From positions 1 to 60,716 of the IMG/VR virus record IMGVR_UViG_3300010392_000328: 60,716 nt of DNA; one strand, written 5' to 3'. The stretch's first letter is position 1. Each line of letters starts with the position of its first letter. This DNA is from a virus. Of this stretch, positions 37,893 through 46,053 are shown piece by piece. The notes beneath the pieces are model-generated. The model made no database searches. It was not told the origin of the DNA and worked only from the letters and a program-made list of their open reading frames with translations. The position numbers and the translations under genes are program-made.

Positions 37893-38420
37893 ATGAATTA
37901 TAACGAAATTAAAGAAGCACTCGAATCTGTCAAAGGCGGATCGTTCATCGGACTTGACACCAAATCCGAGGTAAAATTGAAGGGCGGCAAAAAGAACCCG
38001 ATGCAGGGCAGGGTCACCAAAATTACAACTGGCGCAAATACTATGGTTTTCGCTACAGAAAGCGGAAGTCCATATGAGGCTATGGTTAAGCGTCGGCTAG
38101 AAGAAGAAGGAAAAGACCCCGAATCTTTTACAGTAGGTCCCCGCGCCTGGGGCACTCGAATTAAAGGAACCCCCTTTATCGAACACAAAGATAACCATTA
38201 CCTAGAGGTTATTTACATTAGCCCAGGCAAAACAGAATATTTTCTGGATGGCGAACCCATCGAAAAAGATGAAATCGAAGGTTTGGGGGTAGATACCGAA
38301 AAAACCGAAAAGGGACAAGGCGGTCTAGAAAATAAAGTGGTTATTCGAACGTTTAAAACAGATTCGATCGTGGCCATCAGGACAAACGGCCAAGAATACA
38401 AAACAAAAGAAAATGAATAA
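37893..38420 (+). CDS. Conserved-looking phage protein, nucleic-acid-binding character
   Basis: 175 aa. SFIGLDTKSEVKLKGGKKNP and GRVTKITTGANTMVFATES give a basic beta region. RAWGTRIKGTPFIEHKDNHY and LEVIYISPGKTEYFLDGEPI look conserved; similar GTRI.GTP..EH...YLE proteins occur widely in tailed phages. Function unknown. It overlaps the SLOG gene by 8 bases. Confidence 0.6.
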   Translation: MNYNEIKEALESVKGGSFIGLDTKSEVKLKGGKKNPMQGRVTKITTGANTMVFATESGSPYEAMVKRRLEEEGKDPESFTVGPRAWGTRIKGTPFIEHKDNHYLEVIYISPGKTEYFLDGEPIEKDEIEGLGVDTEKTEKGQGGLENKVVIRTFKTDSIVAIRTNGQEYKTKENE

Positions 38421-38928
38421 AACCTACGCCGGAATAGGATCTAGGGAAACGCCATATAAAGTCATAGAGACTATGCAAGCAACGTCTAAATTTTTGTCGA
38501 AATATGGCTATTCCCTTTATTCTGGAGGTGCTGAAGGTGCTGACGAAGCCTTCGAAAAAGGTGCCACAAACAAAACAATATGGTTACCCTGGGATGGGTT
38601 TAACGGCAAGTTCGAAAACGGATTGGATTATGTAGTTCCAGAAGAAGCGAAAGAGTTTGTGTCTAAATACCACCCCAACCCCAAAAGATTGAGTGAGAAA
38701 GCGTTTATGTTAATGTCTCGCAATGCTTATCAAGTTTTGGGCCCAGACTTAAAAAGCCCTGTAGAATTTGTTTTGTGTTGGACCAAAAACGGCAAAGCAT
38801 CAGGCGGGACAGGACAAGCTATGCGCATAGCTAAAGACTATAACATACCGATATACAACTTCAAAACAGACTCAAGACTCATAGAAACTTTACTAAGAGG
38901 CATTAGATGGGAAAATGGAAAAATCTAA
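38413..38928 (+). CDS. SLOG-domain protein (DprA-like Rossmann fold)
   Basis: 171 aa. The start YAGIGSRETPYKV (4-16) and LYSGGAEGADEAFEKG (about 35-50) are the two glycine loops of the SLOG/DprA nucleotide-binding fold. VEFVLCWTKNGKASGGTGQA and IPIYNF complete it. Such stand-alone proteins are widespread in phages. SLOG domains bind nucleotides or NAD-derived signals (for example in Thoeris ThsA), so ligand binding is likely. A DNA-processing role is less likely because the DNA-binding parts of DprA are missing. Specific function unknown. Confidence 0.78.
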   Translation: MNKTYAGIGSRETPYKVIETMQATSKFLSKYGYSLYSGGAEGADEAFEKGATNKTIWLPWDGFNGKFENGLDYVVPEEAKEFVSKYHPNPKRLSEKAFMLMSRNAYQVLGPDLKSPVEFVLCWTKNGKASGGTGQAMRIAKDYNIPIYNFKTDSRLIETLLRGIRWENGKI

Positions 38929-39203
38929 GCATCGGAGTATTTGTTGCTATGTTCGGTTACAGGGCAGAGTTAGATTTCGTTCCTTTTAAATTTGCGAAAC
39001 CTCAAGTAGGATTCTCGCCAAGTTTAGCCAGAGCAAAACGCCTACCTTCCTTCAAAATTGGGCCTTTACACTTTTGGACTATGACTGCCGATAATGTAGA
39101 GATAGGTATCGATTTTAGAGCCTTCTTTCACACAACGCCCTTCTCCGAAGTTTACGAAAATTCATTCGTATGGCCAAAATATAGCAATAAAGATGTTGAA
39201 TGA
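38907..39203 (+). CDS. Hypothetical beta-rich protein
   Basis: 98 aa, hydrophobic and aromatic (IGVFVAMFGYRAELDFVPFK; FKIGPLHFWTMTADNVEIGI). It overlaps the SLOG gene by 22 bases. No signal peptide. Not recognised. Confidence 0.55.
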   Translation: MGKWKNLSIGVFVAMFGYRAELDFVPFKFAKPQVGFSPSLARAKRLPSFKIGPLHFWTMTADNVEIGIDFRAFFHTTPFSEVYENSFVWPKYSNKDVE

Positions 39204-39215
39204 CTCTCTATCGTA

Positions 39216-39241
39216 GTTTAACTTAGTTTTATAAATTAAAC
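39216..39241 (+). promoter_or_regulatory. Late-like box inside a short inverted repeat
   Basis: GTTTAA (39216-39221) and TTAAAC (39236-39241) flank TATAAATT (39230-39237), one base from the late box. TTGAAT-17 bp-TAACTT (39196-39224) is also possible. The gene starts at 39257 with AAGGA. Both assignments are weak. Confidence 0.35.
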
Positions 39242-39256
39242 ACAAGGACACGAAAA

Positions 39257-39493
39257 ATGGCAAAACTTGGTCGTAAAGAAACATTCGCAACTAGCAAAGC
39301 TATCGCCAAAGCACTGAAAACTGTCGGCACCAGTGACCAACCTAGTACGTTTCTACTCAAGAAACTCGAAGACAAAGGCTTTGTGGAATTCAAGCCGGTA
39401 AAAGTGACCGAAGGGCGTGGTCGACCTAAACTGGTAGCACAACTGACCGGCAAAGGTCGAGGCTTTGTGGCATTGAGTTCTCGCTGGAAGTGA
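39257..39493 (+). CDS. Small basic winged-helix-like protein
   Basis: 78 aa, net basic. TSKAIAKALKTVGTSDQPST then FLLKKLEDKGFVEFKPVKVT, then GRGRPKLVAQLTGKGRGF: helix-turn-helix followed by a two-strand wing with a GRGRPK basic loop. It is probably a DNA-binding regulator. AAGGACACG upstream. Confidence 0.6.
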   Translation: MAKLGRKETFATSKAIAKALKTVGTSDQPSTFLLKKLEDKGFVEFKPVKVTEGRGRPKLVAQLTGKGRGFVALSSRWK

Positions 39494-39499
39494 GGGAAT

Positions 39500-40960
39500 T
39501 TGAACAATATAGAATTAGCAAACAAAGTAGAAGAGCTAATACCTAATAAGAAACAGTTCAAGATGAAGGTTCTCCGCAACCTTCATCTTGACCTATATAA
39601 TGAGGTATTAAATAAAACCGGTTTCCTGAGTGAGGGTAGCAATCTTTCGCTCAGGATTGCTTTCTTAAAAGCAGACTTGAATGGGAAGAAAGTTTGTGTT
39701 ATCTGCAACAAAGAGCACGAAAGAATAGACAGCGACTACTGTTGTATTAAATGTTATTATTCTGATTCTCAATCTATGAAAAGAAGGACGTCTAAAGTAG
39801 ACCAAAAGGCGAAGGTCGCTAAACAGAAAAAGACTATGCTCGAAAAATACGGGTACGAGACCAATAGCCAACGCCCCGAGATAAAAACAATTCTTTCCAA
39901 ATCGAAATTAGAAAAGTCGAATCCCGAGGCGCTTGAGAAGCTATTGGATCGAGAATGGCTAGAGAATGAATATTCGTCAAAATCTTCAGTAGAAATAGCA
40001 GAAGAGCTAGGTGTATATTATGGCACAGTTACTAGTTATCTGTCGTCACATCACGGCATAGAAATAAAACCGCACTCAAACGAATCATCTGTAGAAAGAA
40101 AGATAAAGGAATTCTTATTAAGCGAATTTCCGGATATTGTGGTCGAATCACATGACAGAAATATCCTTAGCGGCAAAGAAATAGACATATACATTCCTGA
40201 ATACAAATTCGCTATAGAAGTGAATGGACTTTATTGGCACAGTGTATCCGATACAAAAAAGTCCAACACAAACAAACACCTAGAAAAAACACTGGGGTGT
40301 TTAGAGAAAGGCATTTCAGTCATTCATATAACACAAGAAAAATGGGAAACCAAACAAGAGTTGGTCAAGTCTATGATACGTAACCATTTAGGCGCTACGC
40401 CAAACAGAGTGTTTGCTAGGAAATGCGAAGTGCGTCCCATAACGCCATCCGAGTATAGAATTTTCTGCAACAATAACCACATCAATGGCACTGCTGTTGC
40501 TTCGATAAAGTTGGGTTTGTTTTACAAAGACGAACTTGTGCAAGTCATGAGCTTCTCAAAACCCAGATACAATAGGCATTACGAGTATGAGCTTATTCGA
40601 TTATGTAGTGCTAAAAATACATCTGTTGTAGGTGGTGCTTCCAGATTGTTCAATCACTTTTTGAGTTTATACACACCAAAGTCTATATTGTGTTATGCCG
40701 ACAGGCAATACGGAGAGGGTAACGTATACGGGAAAATAGGAATGACTCTAAAAGACACCACCCCGCCAGGCTACCGCTGGACTGACGGCAACTCGACTTT
40801 TAGTAGGATAGAGTTTCAAAAACATAAACTTCAAGCAAAACTCAAAAACTTTGATTCGAATTTGTCGGAAAGAGAAAATATGCTAAACAACGGCTATAGA
40901 ATGTATTTTGACTGCGGCAACATTGTTTGGGAATGGACAAATACAGAAAAGTTGACATAA
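39500..40960 (+). CDS. Free-standing homing endonuclease of the EDxHD (VSR-like) family
   Basis: 486 aa, TTG start with GAGGG upstream. An N-terminal zinc-finger-like region (KVCVICNKEHERIDSDYCCI) precedes a helix-turn-helix segment (SSVEIAEELGVYYGTVTSYL). The nuclease core reads GKEIDIYIPEYKFAIEVNGL then YWH, and HITQEKWE, the EDxHD pattern of VSR-type endonucleases described for split-intein-associated homing genes and I-Bth0305I. The C-terminal 200 residues (VRPITPSEYRIFCNNNHING and on) resemble a second conserved domain. It lies at the end of the plus-strand block. Confidence 0.75.
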   Translation: MNNIELANKVEELIPNKKQFKMKVLRNLHLDLYNEVLNKTGFLSEGSNLSLRIAFLKADLNGKKVCVICNKEHERIDSDYCCIKCYYSDSQSMKRRTSKVDQKAKVAKQKKTMLEKYGYETNSQRPEIKTILSKSKLEKSNPEALEKLLDREWLENEYSSKSSVEIAEELGVYYGTVTSYLSSHHGIEIKPHSNESSVERKIKEFLLSEFPDIVVESHDRNILSGKEIDIYIPEYKFAIEVNGLYWHSVSDTKKSNTNKHLEKTLGCLEKGISVIHITQEKWETKQELVKSMIRNHLGATPNRVFARKCEVRPITPSEYRIFCNNNHINGTAVASIKLGLFYKDELVQVMSFSKPRYNRHYEYELIRLCSAKNTSVVGGASRLFNHFLSLYTPKSILCYADRQYGEGNVYGKIGMTLKDTTPPGYRWTDGNSTFSRIEFQKHKLQAKLKNFDSNLSERENMLNNGYRMYFDCGNIVWEWTNTEKLT

Positions 40961-41005
40961 AAAAGGCCGGGTAAAACCCGGCCCTTAAAACTAGTTAACA
41001 GTGTT
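40939..41005. repeat. 67-bp direct repeat, copy A
   Basis: This holds the end of the EDxHD gene, a bidirectional terminator and AAAACTAGTTAACAGTGTT. A near-identical copy lies at 41926-41993. The two flank the GIY-YIG endonuclease gene. Differences are confined to a few bases near the terminator loop and A run. Confidence 0.85.
40965..40983. terminator. Bidirectional terminator, copy A
   Basis: GGCCGGGT, AAA loop, ACCCGGCC, with A runs on the left and TTAAAA on the right. It serves the EDxHD gene on the plus strand and the GIY-YIG gene on the minus strand. Confidence 0.85.
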
Positions 41006-41810
41006 TGCAATTCTTAAAATGAAACCTATATATGTTAGGCGACCTACCCTCGTGCCCACAATGAGGACATGTTAGCGGAGTCTTTTGTCTTTCTTTAGCT
41101 GCTTCGCCTATTTTTCGAGAATGCTCTTCACTCCTAACCTTACCCTTTAACGCCTTTGATATCTTTTCCTTTGTTTCCTCAGAATGTTTGTCGTTACCAT
41201 TTAAACGTCTAGTTTCTAAACCCCGCTCTATTTGCTCTTTTGTTGGCTTGGGTCTATTATCATACGCGCCTTCTTCCCATGCGCGCTTTGTGTTAGATGA
41301 TCGCACTTCAGTAGGAACATATGGCTTTTTGCCATTCTTTCTTCCCTCTGATATGGATGGACATACCTTTCCTTTGTTCCAAGTAGATTTGCCTTTGTTT
41401 GGCTTATAAGTCATTGACATTGTACTAACCCGTTTCCTTTGTTCCGCACTTCTTTCGTCATCGTCCCAATATGCCTGTCTTATCCGAGAAGCAACAACAC
41501 CAGATAAACCCTCAGCGTTTTTCTTCATATTGTAATACCTACAGTTAGGCATCCCTTCCAATTCGTCGTCATTTATCATATTGAGAAAATACTGCTCCTT
41601 ATTACGCAACTCCTTTACGTTGGCGCTATAATGTTCGTATAATATCTTCCTCTTAAAATCTTCAGGTCTCGATTTATATGCTCGCATCATATACCCGGTA
41701 GACGTAACATACCCGTCATCTAAAGAACCCATATGAGACCCTATACAGAACTTTTTCTGCTTCGCGTCATACCATAAATACACAAACCCCGTTAAATTTT
41801 TATTTGACAT
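40995..41810 (-). CDS. GIY-YIG homing endonuclease with NUMOD3 repeats
   Basis: 271 aa. N-terminal GIY-YIG domain (GFVYLWYDAKQKKFCIGSHM). Several NUMOD3-type DNA-binding units follow (NKGKSTWNKGK, HSEETKEKISKALKGKVRSE, EEHSRKIGEAAKERQKTP), and a C-terminal zinc finger (CPHCGHEGRSPN then FKNCKHC). Its last codons and stop lie in the duplicated 67-bp repeat. A late-type promoter is at 41883. Intact, unlike its relative at 12447. It lies between the duplicated junction copies, next to the capsid gene. Confidence 0.85.
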   Translation of the reverse strand: MSNKNLTGFVYLWYDAKQKKFCIGSHMGSLDDGYVTSTGYMMRAYKSRPEDFKRKILYEHYSANVKELRNKEQYFLNMINDDELEGMPNCRYYNMKKNAEGLSGVVASRIRQAYWDDDERSAEQRKRVSTMSMTYKPNKGKSTWNKGKVCPSISEGRKNGKKPYVPTEVRSSNTKRAWEEGAYDNRPKPTKEQIERGLETRRLNGNDKHSEETKEKISKALKGKVRSEEHSRKIGEAAKERQKTPLTCPHCGHEGRSPNIYRFHFKNCKHC

Positions 41811-41882
41811 GCTGATATCTTTTCCTTTTTCTTTGTGGATGTTAGAGTAGGTGGAAACTGTATATTTCGCGACCTACACAAC

Positions 41883-41890
41883 TATTTATA
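41883..41890 (-). promoter_or_regulatory. T4-type late promoter for the GIY-YIG gene
   Basis: TATTTATA on the plus strand (TATAAATA on the minus), 73 bases upstream of the start at 41810. Confidence 0.65.
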
Positions 41891-41925
41891 AAGGTTTGCA
41901 TACTAAGCCTAATGTAAAAGAAAAT

Positions 41926-41993
41926 AAATACAGAAAAGTTGACATTAAAAAGGGCCGGGTTTTACCCGGCCCTTAAAACTAGTTAACAGTGTT
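41926..41993. repeat. 68-bp direct repeat, copy B
   Basis: Matches copy A at 40939-41005 apart from the hairpin loop and one or two bases. It includes a relic of the last codons of the EDxHD gene (AAATACAGAAAAGTTGACAT), so copy A is probably the original junction on the left and copy B the one beside the capsid gene. Confidence 0.85.
41952..41972. terminator. Bidirectional terminator, copy B
   Basis: GGGCCGGGT, TTT loop, ACCCGGCCC. On the minus strand it follows the capsid gene and is flanked by TTTT; a strong terminator for the virion block. Confidence 0.88.
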
Positions 41994-41998
41994 AACAA

Positions 41999-43309
41999 TT
42001 ACATAAGATTGGAAATCCTAACGCGGCGGTAATATTGGTTAGTATTCGCTGTTAGTGCGCCAGAACCTTGGTCAGCACCTTGTGCAAACGGATTCGCAAC
42101 CATGCCGTAGCGTGTTTTGAAGCCGATCTTAGGCTGGAATGTGTTTTCACCAACCGCACGAACCATCTGTAGCGGAACGTATGGGCAGTAAAATAGACCT
42201 GCATCAAATGCGCTTGCGCCTTTGTAGCCTACTACCATGTAGTTAGCACCCGCATATGGGTCAATGTAAACACGGAAGCGACCGTTTAGAACACCAGCAA
42301 AAGTGTTGCCTGTGTCGTCTACGTTCAATGCGTTGCTGTTAAGAGCAGGAGCATAGTCTAGGACGCCTGCCATCTGTAGAGCCGATGCAACATCGCTCGA
42401 ACAAATGATTATGTTACCTTTACCTCTGCGTGTTCCTTTTGCGATAGCGTTAGCTTCACGCTCGATCTGGAACATAAGACCTTTAAACTTCTCAACGCTC
42501 CAACGACCGTTTGCGTCTACGTCTAAGTCAAATACACCGGCAGTTGCTGTACCTTCAGAAGCACCTGTTACCGCAGTGTTGTATATAGTACGAACAACTT
42601 CACGGTTGATTTCTGCAAGAACTTCACTTGCTAGGATGTTTGAAAGTTCAGTTTCGGCGTCTAGACCGTGTACCGCTTTCAAGTCCTGAGCTAGTTCAGT
42701 AGTGTATTCTGCCTTAAGCGCGCGGCTCTTAGCTTCCACAGCTACTTTCTCGATTGAGAACGCCATTTCTGCAAACGCTGTACCGCCAGTAACACCTAGT
42801 GCTTCTGCGTCGCCAGTAGCAATACCAGTACCAGTGTTAGCAGTAGCTGCTGTACCAGTAGTGCCTTCCATAGTGCCTGTACCTGCGAAGTCAGTATCTG
42901 CTTCGTTGTACATTGCTTCGGTCCAAGTTGCGTTGTTTGCAGGTGTGTTAGCATACTTAGAACGCATAGCAAAGATCAAGCCAGTTGGGCCAGTCATTGG
43001 CTGTACGCCTGCGATGTCGTATGCGATTAGGTTAGGCACGGAACGACGAACTAAGCTTATCAACACAGGGTCATAACCTGCAGTTGGGCCAGTTGCTGTT
43101 GCGCTGCTACTAAAACCACCAGTGCCAGAAACGTTAGTTGTTTCCATCAAAGAAGTCATTCTTGCGGAAGTAGGATCTTCTTTAAGAGCGATTTCAGTGT
43201 TCTCTAGAATAGTGGCGGTAACGCTTTTTCTGTGAGAGTCTTTGATCGAATCAAAAGATTCGTGCTCAAGAATTGGCTGCCACTTGTTAACAATAGAGTT
43301 GTTATCCAT
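41999..43309 (-). CDS. 23: Major capsid protein (gp23)
   Basis: 436 aa. It matches T4-type gp23: an acidic N-terminal prepeptide, then a likely prohead-protease site LME at 54-56 ((L/I)xE), and the mature HK97-fold protein with VRRSVPNLIAYDIAGVQPMT and GPTGLIFAMR. The C-terminus has QPKIGFKTRYGMVANPF. It forms the capsid hexamers after cleavage by gp21. Last gene of the virion block, with a strong terminator 27 bases after its stop. AAGGAGA precedes the start. Late box at 43341. Confidence 0.97.
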   Translation of the reverse strand: MDNNSIVNKWQPILEHESFDSIKDSHRKSVTATILENTEIALKEDPTSARMTSLMETTNVSGTGGFSSSATATGPTAGYDPVLISLVRRSVPNLIAYDIAGVQPMTGPTGLIFAMRSKYANTPANNATWTEAMYNEADTDFAGTGTMEGTTGTAATANTGTGIATGDAEALGVTGGTAFAEMAFSIEKVAVEAKSRALKAEYTTELAQDLKAVHGLDAETELSNILASEVLAEINREVVRTIYNTAVTGASEGTATAGVFDLDVDANGRWSVEKFKGLMFQIEREANAIAKGTRRGKGNIIICSSDVASALQMAGVLDYAPALNSNALNVDDTGNTFAGVLNGRFRVYIDPYAGANYMVVGYKGASAFDAGLFYCPYVPLQMVRAVGENTFQPKIGFKTRYGMVANPFAQGADQGSGALTANTNQYYRRVRISNLM

Positions 43310-43340
43310 TTCTATCTCCTTGTAAATTAATTATCACGTT

Positions 43341-43348
43341 TATTTATA
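43341..43348 (-). promoter_or_regulatory. T4-type late promoter for gene 23
   Basis: Exact TATAAATA on the minus strand, 32 bases upstream of the gp23 start. It gives the capsid gene its own strong late transcript. Confidence 0.75.
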
Positions 43349-43353
43349 AATTC

Positions 43354-44328
43354 TTATTTTTCTCTAGCCGTACGAGCACGGATAGCTTCTGCCAGTGCGT
43401 TTACACCGTCATAATCAGACATTTTCGAAGGCTTAACTGCTTCTTCGATTTCTTCTAATTCATCGTCTGCTTCTTCTACGATTACTTTTTTGTCCGAAGC
43501 AAAGAATGATTCTTTAAGGGTGTTTAAGTCTTTAGCATATTCGACGGCGTCAGAAGCATTTAGCTTTTCTGCCAATACACGCATTCTGTCCACCTGGGTG
43601 TCTGTTAGACCTTCGCAAACGGTGTCAAATGCTATCTCGGCTTTAAGGCTCTGGATTTCTTCTTCTAGTGCCAATTTCTCTTTGAGTGCGGCGTTAGTTA
43701 CTTTTTCTGCCTCATTGATTTGAGCTTCCATCTCTGCAACAACGTCGATTGTTTCTTCGTCAATTTTAACATTGTGCTCATAGAATAGCTCTTTCAAACT
43801 TTCCATCATGTTTTCGGCACGTTCGACTTTTATACCGCTTTCGATAGCAAGTTTGTTTTCTTCCATCCATGTTTCAACAACATAGTCTAGGTAAGAATTG
43901 AGGTTCTCAGATATGTCGGAAATAGCCGAGTCGACAGCTTCGTTGAGATCGACATCAAACTTTTCTGTTAGTGCCTTAACCTCAGCTTCGTATTTTTCCT
44001 TTAACTCGGATTCTACAATCGCAGTCTTATTCGTAACAGCTTCGTTTACAGCCGCTTCAAAAACTAGAGTTGCTTTAGATTTGAAGTCTTCAGAAAGTTC
44101 TTCGCCGACAAACAAATCGGAGAAAGACTCTTTCATTTCTTCGTCTTCCATCTCTTCTTTGTCTTCGTCTTTGTCTGCATAATCGCCTTCTTTTAGCGAT
44201 TCTGCCTCTTCTCTAGATGCGTCGTCGCCGTCAATGTCTGCTTCTCCGCCTTCTGGAGTTACAGGATCTTCTACAGCAGACACGCCATCATCAGAAACAA
44301 ACTTTTCTTCAAGTTCTTCTTTAGCCAT
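43354..44328 (-). CDS. 22: Prohead core scaffold protein (gp22)
   Basis: 324 aa, very acidic and almost entirely helical/coiled coil, as for the T4 main core protein. An acidic N-terminus (DADIDG-type runs, KEEMEDEEMKES) is followed by long heptads (ALKEKLALEEEIQSLKAEIA). Several LxE/IxE sites suit gp21 cleavage. It fills the prohead and is degraded on maturation. It is separated from gp23 only by the late promoter at 43341. Confidence 0.92.
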   Translation of the reverse strand: MAKEELEEKFVSDDGVSAVEDPVTPEGGEADIDGDDASREEAESLKEGDYADKDEDKEEMEDEEMKESFSDLFVGEELSEDFKSKATLVFEAAVNEAVTNKTAIVESELKEKYEAEVKALTEKFDVDLNEAVDSAISDISENLNSYLDYVVETWMEENKLAIESGIKVERAENMMESLKELFYEHNVKIDEETIDVVAEMEAQINEAEKVTNAALKEKLALEEEIQSLKAEIAFDTVCEGLTDTQVDRMRVLAEKLNASDAVEYAKDLNTLKESFFASDKKVIVEEADDELEEIEEAVKPSKMSDYDGVNALAEAIRARTAREK

Positions 44329-44369
44329 ATTTACTTCTCCTTTAATTGAGTGTATTGTCTCATCTTAAT

Positions 44370-44377
44370 TATTTATA
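44370..44377 (-). promoter_or_regulatory. T4-type late promoter for gene 22
   Basis: Exact TATAAATA on the minus strand, 42 bases upstream of the gp22 start. Confidence 0.72.
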
Positions 44378-44388
44378 AAAATCTTTTT

Positions 44389-45054
44389 TTACCCTTTACG
44401 CAAGGAACCGACGAAAGACTCGAACATACGCAATGCTTCAGATTCGTCAATTTTCTTAGATTCTTTTATCGCCTTAACAGTTTCCTCAACAATTTGTTCG
44501 GCTATCCAATTTCCGGAAGCTATATCGTAATAATATTCGGTATTTTCCATTATACCTTTAACAAACGCATCAGGTGCAGAAGGGTCAGATACGATATCTC
44601 CAGCAGTAGCCAACATAAAATCGTTCTGTACTTCCATTATGCCTTTTTTGTTAGGTTTGATAGAACCCAAACCTCTAGATGAGATACCCAACTGAGCACC
44701 TTCGTCTATGAAGTTTTTTACTATCTTGCCCATAGGGGTGTCCATTATTTTGGCTTTACCTACCACATTAGGGCCTTCTTCTCTTAATTCTACGAACATG
44801 TGAGATACACGGTCAAGATTTATTGTCGGGCCTTCAGGGTGACCTAGTTCCCCATATGCCCTATTTTTTGAGACATACGATTCGTTGTACCTATTCATTT
44901 CTCTGATGAGAACTTCTTTAGGATATACACGCCCGTTGCGATTTTTTATGTCGCCTTGCATGATTATACCTTCGATGAAGTAGTTCTTTTTACCATCTTC
45001 CGATGACTCTTTAAGATACTGTACGTCTTCGTTTATTTCTTTTATGAGCTTCAT
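44389..45054 (-). CDS. 21: Prohead core protein and protease (gp21)
   Basis: 221 aa. Catalytic landmarks of the T4 prohead protease (family S80) are present: His72 in YGELGHPEGP and Ser125/126 in LGISSRG. GRVYPKEVLIREM near 41-53 is typical of the fold. It self-activates in the prohead and cleaves gp22, gp23 and other core proteins at (L/I)xE sites. It ends just before the gp22 promoter. Confidence 0.95.
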   Translation of the reverse strand: MKLIKEINEDVQYLKESSEDGKKNYFIEGIIMQGDIKNRNGRVYPKEVLIREMNRYNESYVSKNRAYGELGHPEGPTINLDRVSHMFVELREEGPNVVGKAKIMDTPMGKIVKNFIDEGAQLGISSRGLGSIKPNKKGIMEVQNDFMLATAGDIVSDPSAPDAFVKGIMENTEYYYDIASGNWIAEQIVEETVKAIKESKKIDESEALRMFESFVGSLRKG

Positions 45055-45078
45055 GGTAGTTCCTTTCTTACGTTCTTT

Positions 45079-45086
45079 TATTTATA
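45079..45086 (-). promoter_or_regulatory. T4-type late promoter for gene 21
   Basis: Exact TATAAATA on the minus strand, 25 bases before the gp21 start. Confidence 0.7.
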
Positions 45087-45088
45087 AG

Positions 45089-45364
45089 TTAAGGAGTTTC
45101 AACCAACACACTTGACCTACCTGACATTGCTTTAGCATATACATAGTTAGGTGTAGAGGTGTATGTCAGATCAGTAACTGTCTTTTTGACCTCTTTTTGC
45201 CAAGAGGTATAAACAAGACCTACTGCTTCTACCGGCGCGGTATTAGATGCGCTAAAGTTAACATATATAGGAAATTGGCTAACATTTTGGAATGTTATGC
45301 TAGCCACATTGTCACCTATTAATGTCCATTCGCTATCTACTAACTCTATTTTACTGAAAGCCAT
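45089..45364 (-). CDS. Hypothetical virion-block protein
   Basis: 91 aa, beta-rich (SEWTLIGDNVASITFQNVSQ; PNYVYAKAMSGRSSVLVETP), no helix, typical of a small jelly-roll or decoration-type protein. It lies between the gp68-position gene and gp21. GAGGAA upstream. A capsid-surface role is plausible but not shown. Confidence 0.65.
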   Translation of the reverse strand: MAFSKIELVDSEWTLIGDNVASITFQNVSQFPIYVNFSASNTAPVEAVGLVYTSWQKEVKKTVTDLTYTSTPNYVYAKAMSGRSSVLVETP

Positions 45365-45375
45365 GTGTCATTTCC

Positions 45376-46032
45376 TCACATAGCTTCTTTGGCAAAACCT
45401 AGAATTTCTTCATAGCCTGCTTCATCAGTTTTAAGAACCTTCATCATGCTCTTTTGGTTTTTAGGTGTTAGATCTTTGAAAAGGTCGTTGAGTAGTTTCG
45501 CATCTTTGGCAGAAATATCTACATTAGAACCGTCGTCTAATTCCATACTTCCTCTTTTGAAAGCCTCTTCTATCACTTCTTCATTAGCTACAGCTTTCGT
45601 TATTACTTTACGACGATTTTTTAGATACCTGTCAGAGTCATCAACATCACCATCGTTGTCGATATCGTCATCTTCCTTGCCGACAGGATCAAGTGCTTCT
45701 TTCAAGGCTTGTTTTGTGGCTATAGCATATACTACATCTTTCCACTTATCGCCATAGCGCTTCTTCATATCCGCACCGCTATCTTTAATGATCGCATCCG
45801 CAATTTCGTCGCGCTTTTCGATTTGATCTTCACTCATTTCTTCATACACAATTTCGTCTTCACCTGCAGAATAGTCAGCTAACCTAGGCTCGACATCTTT
45901 ATCGCAAGTGAATTGACTTTCTTCTGCTTCGGGATGACCCATTTTCTGGATAACATGCTTAGCTTTGAAACGCTTTTCGTCGCCCGATTTTGGCTGTGCG
46001 ACTTCCATTACTAGTTCGGAAAATCTTTTCAT
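45376..46032 (-). CDS. Putative prohead core protein with EF-hand-like loop
   Basis: 218 aa, acidic and helical, in the T4 gp67/gp68 position between portal and protease. A DxDxDG loop ([16 protein letters not shown], about 122-137) resembles a calcium-binding EF-hand or dockerin loop. This motif recurs in core-region proteins of marine T4-like phages. Function by position: prohead assembly. Confidence 0.65.
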   Translation of the reverse strand: MKRFSELVMEVAQPKSGDEKRFKAKHVIQKMGHPEAEESQFTCDKDVEPRLADYSAGEDEIVYEEMSEDQIEKRDEIADAIIKDSGADMKKRYGDKWKDVVYAIATKQALKEALDPVGKEDDDIDNDGDVDDSDRYLKNRRKVITKAVANEEVIEEAFKRGSMELDDGSNVDISAKDAKLLNDLFKDLTPKNQKSMMKVLKTDEAGYEEILGFAKEAM

Positions 46033-46053
46033 CTGTTGTTCCTTTAAGTTGGT

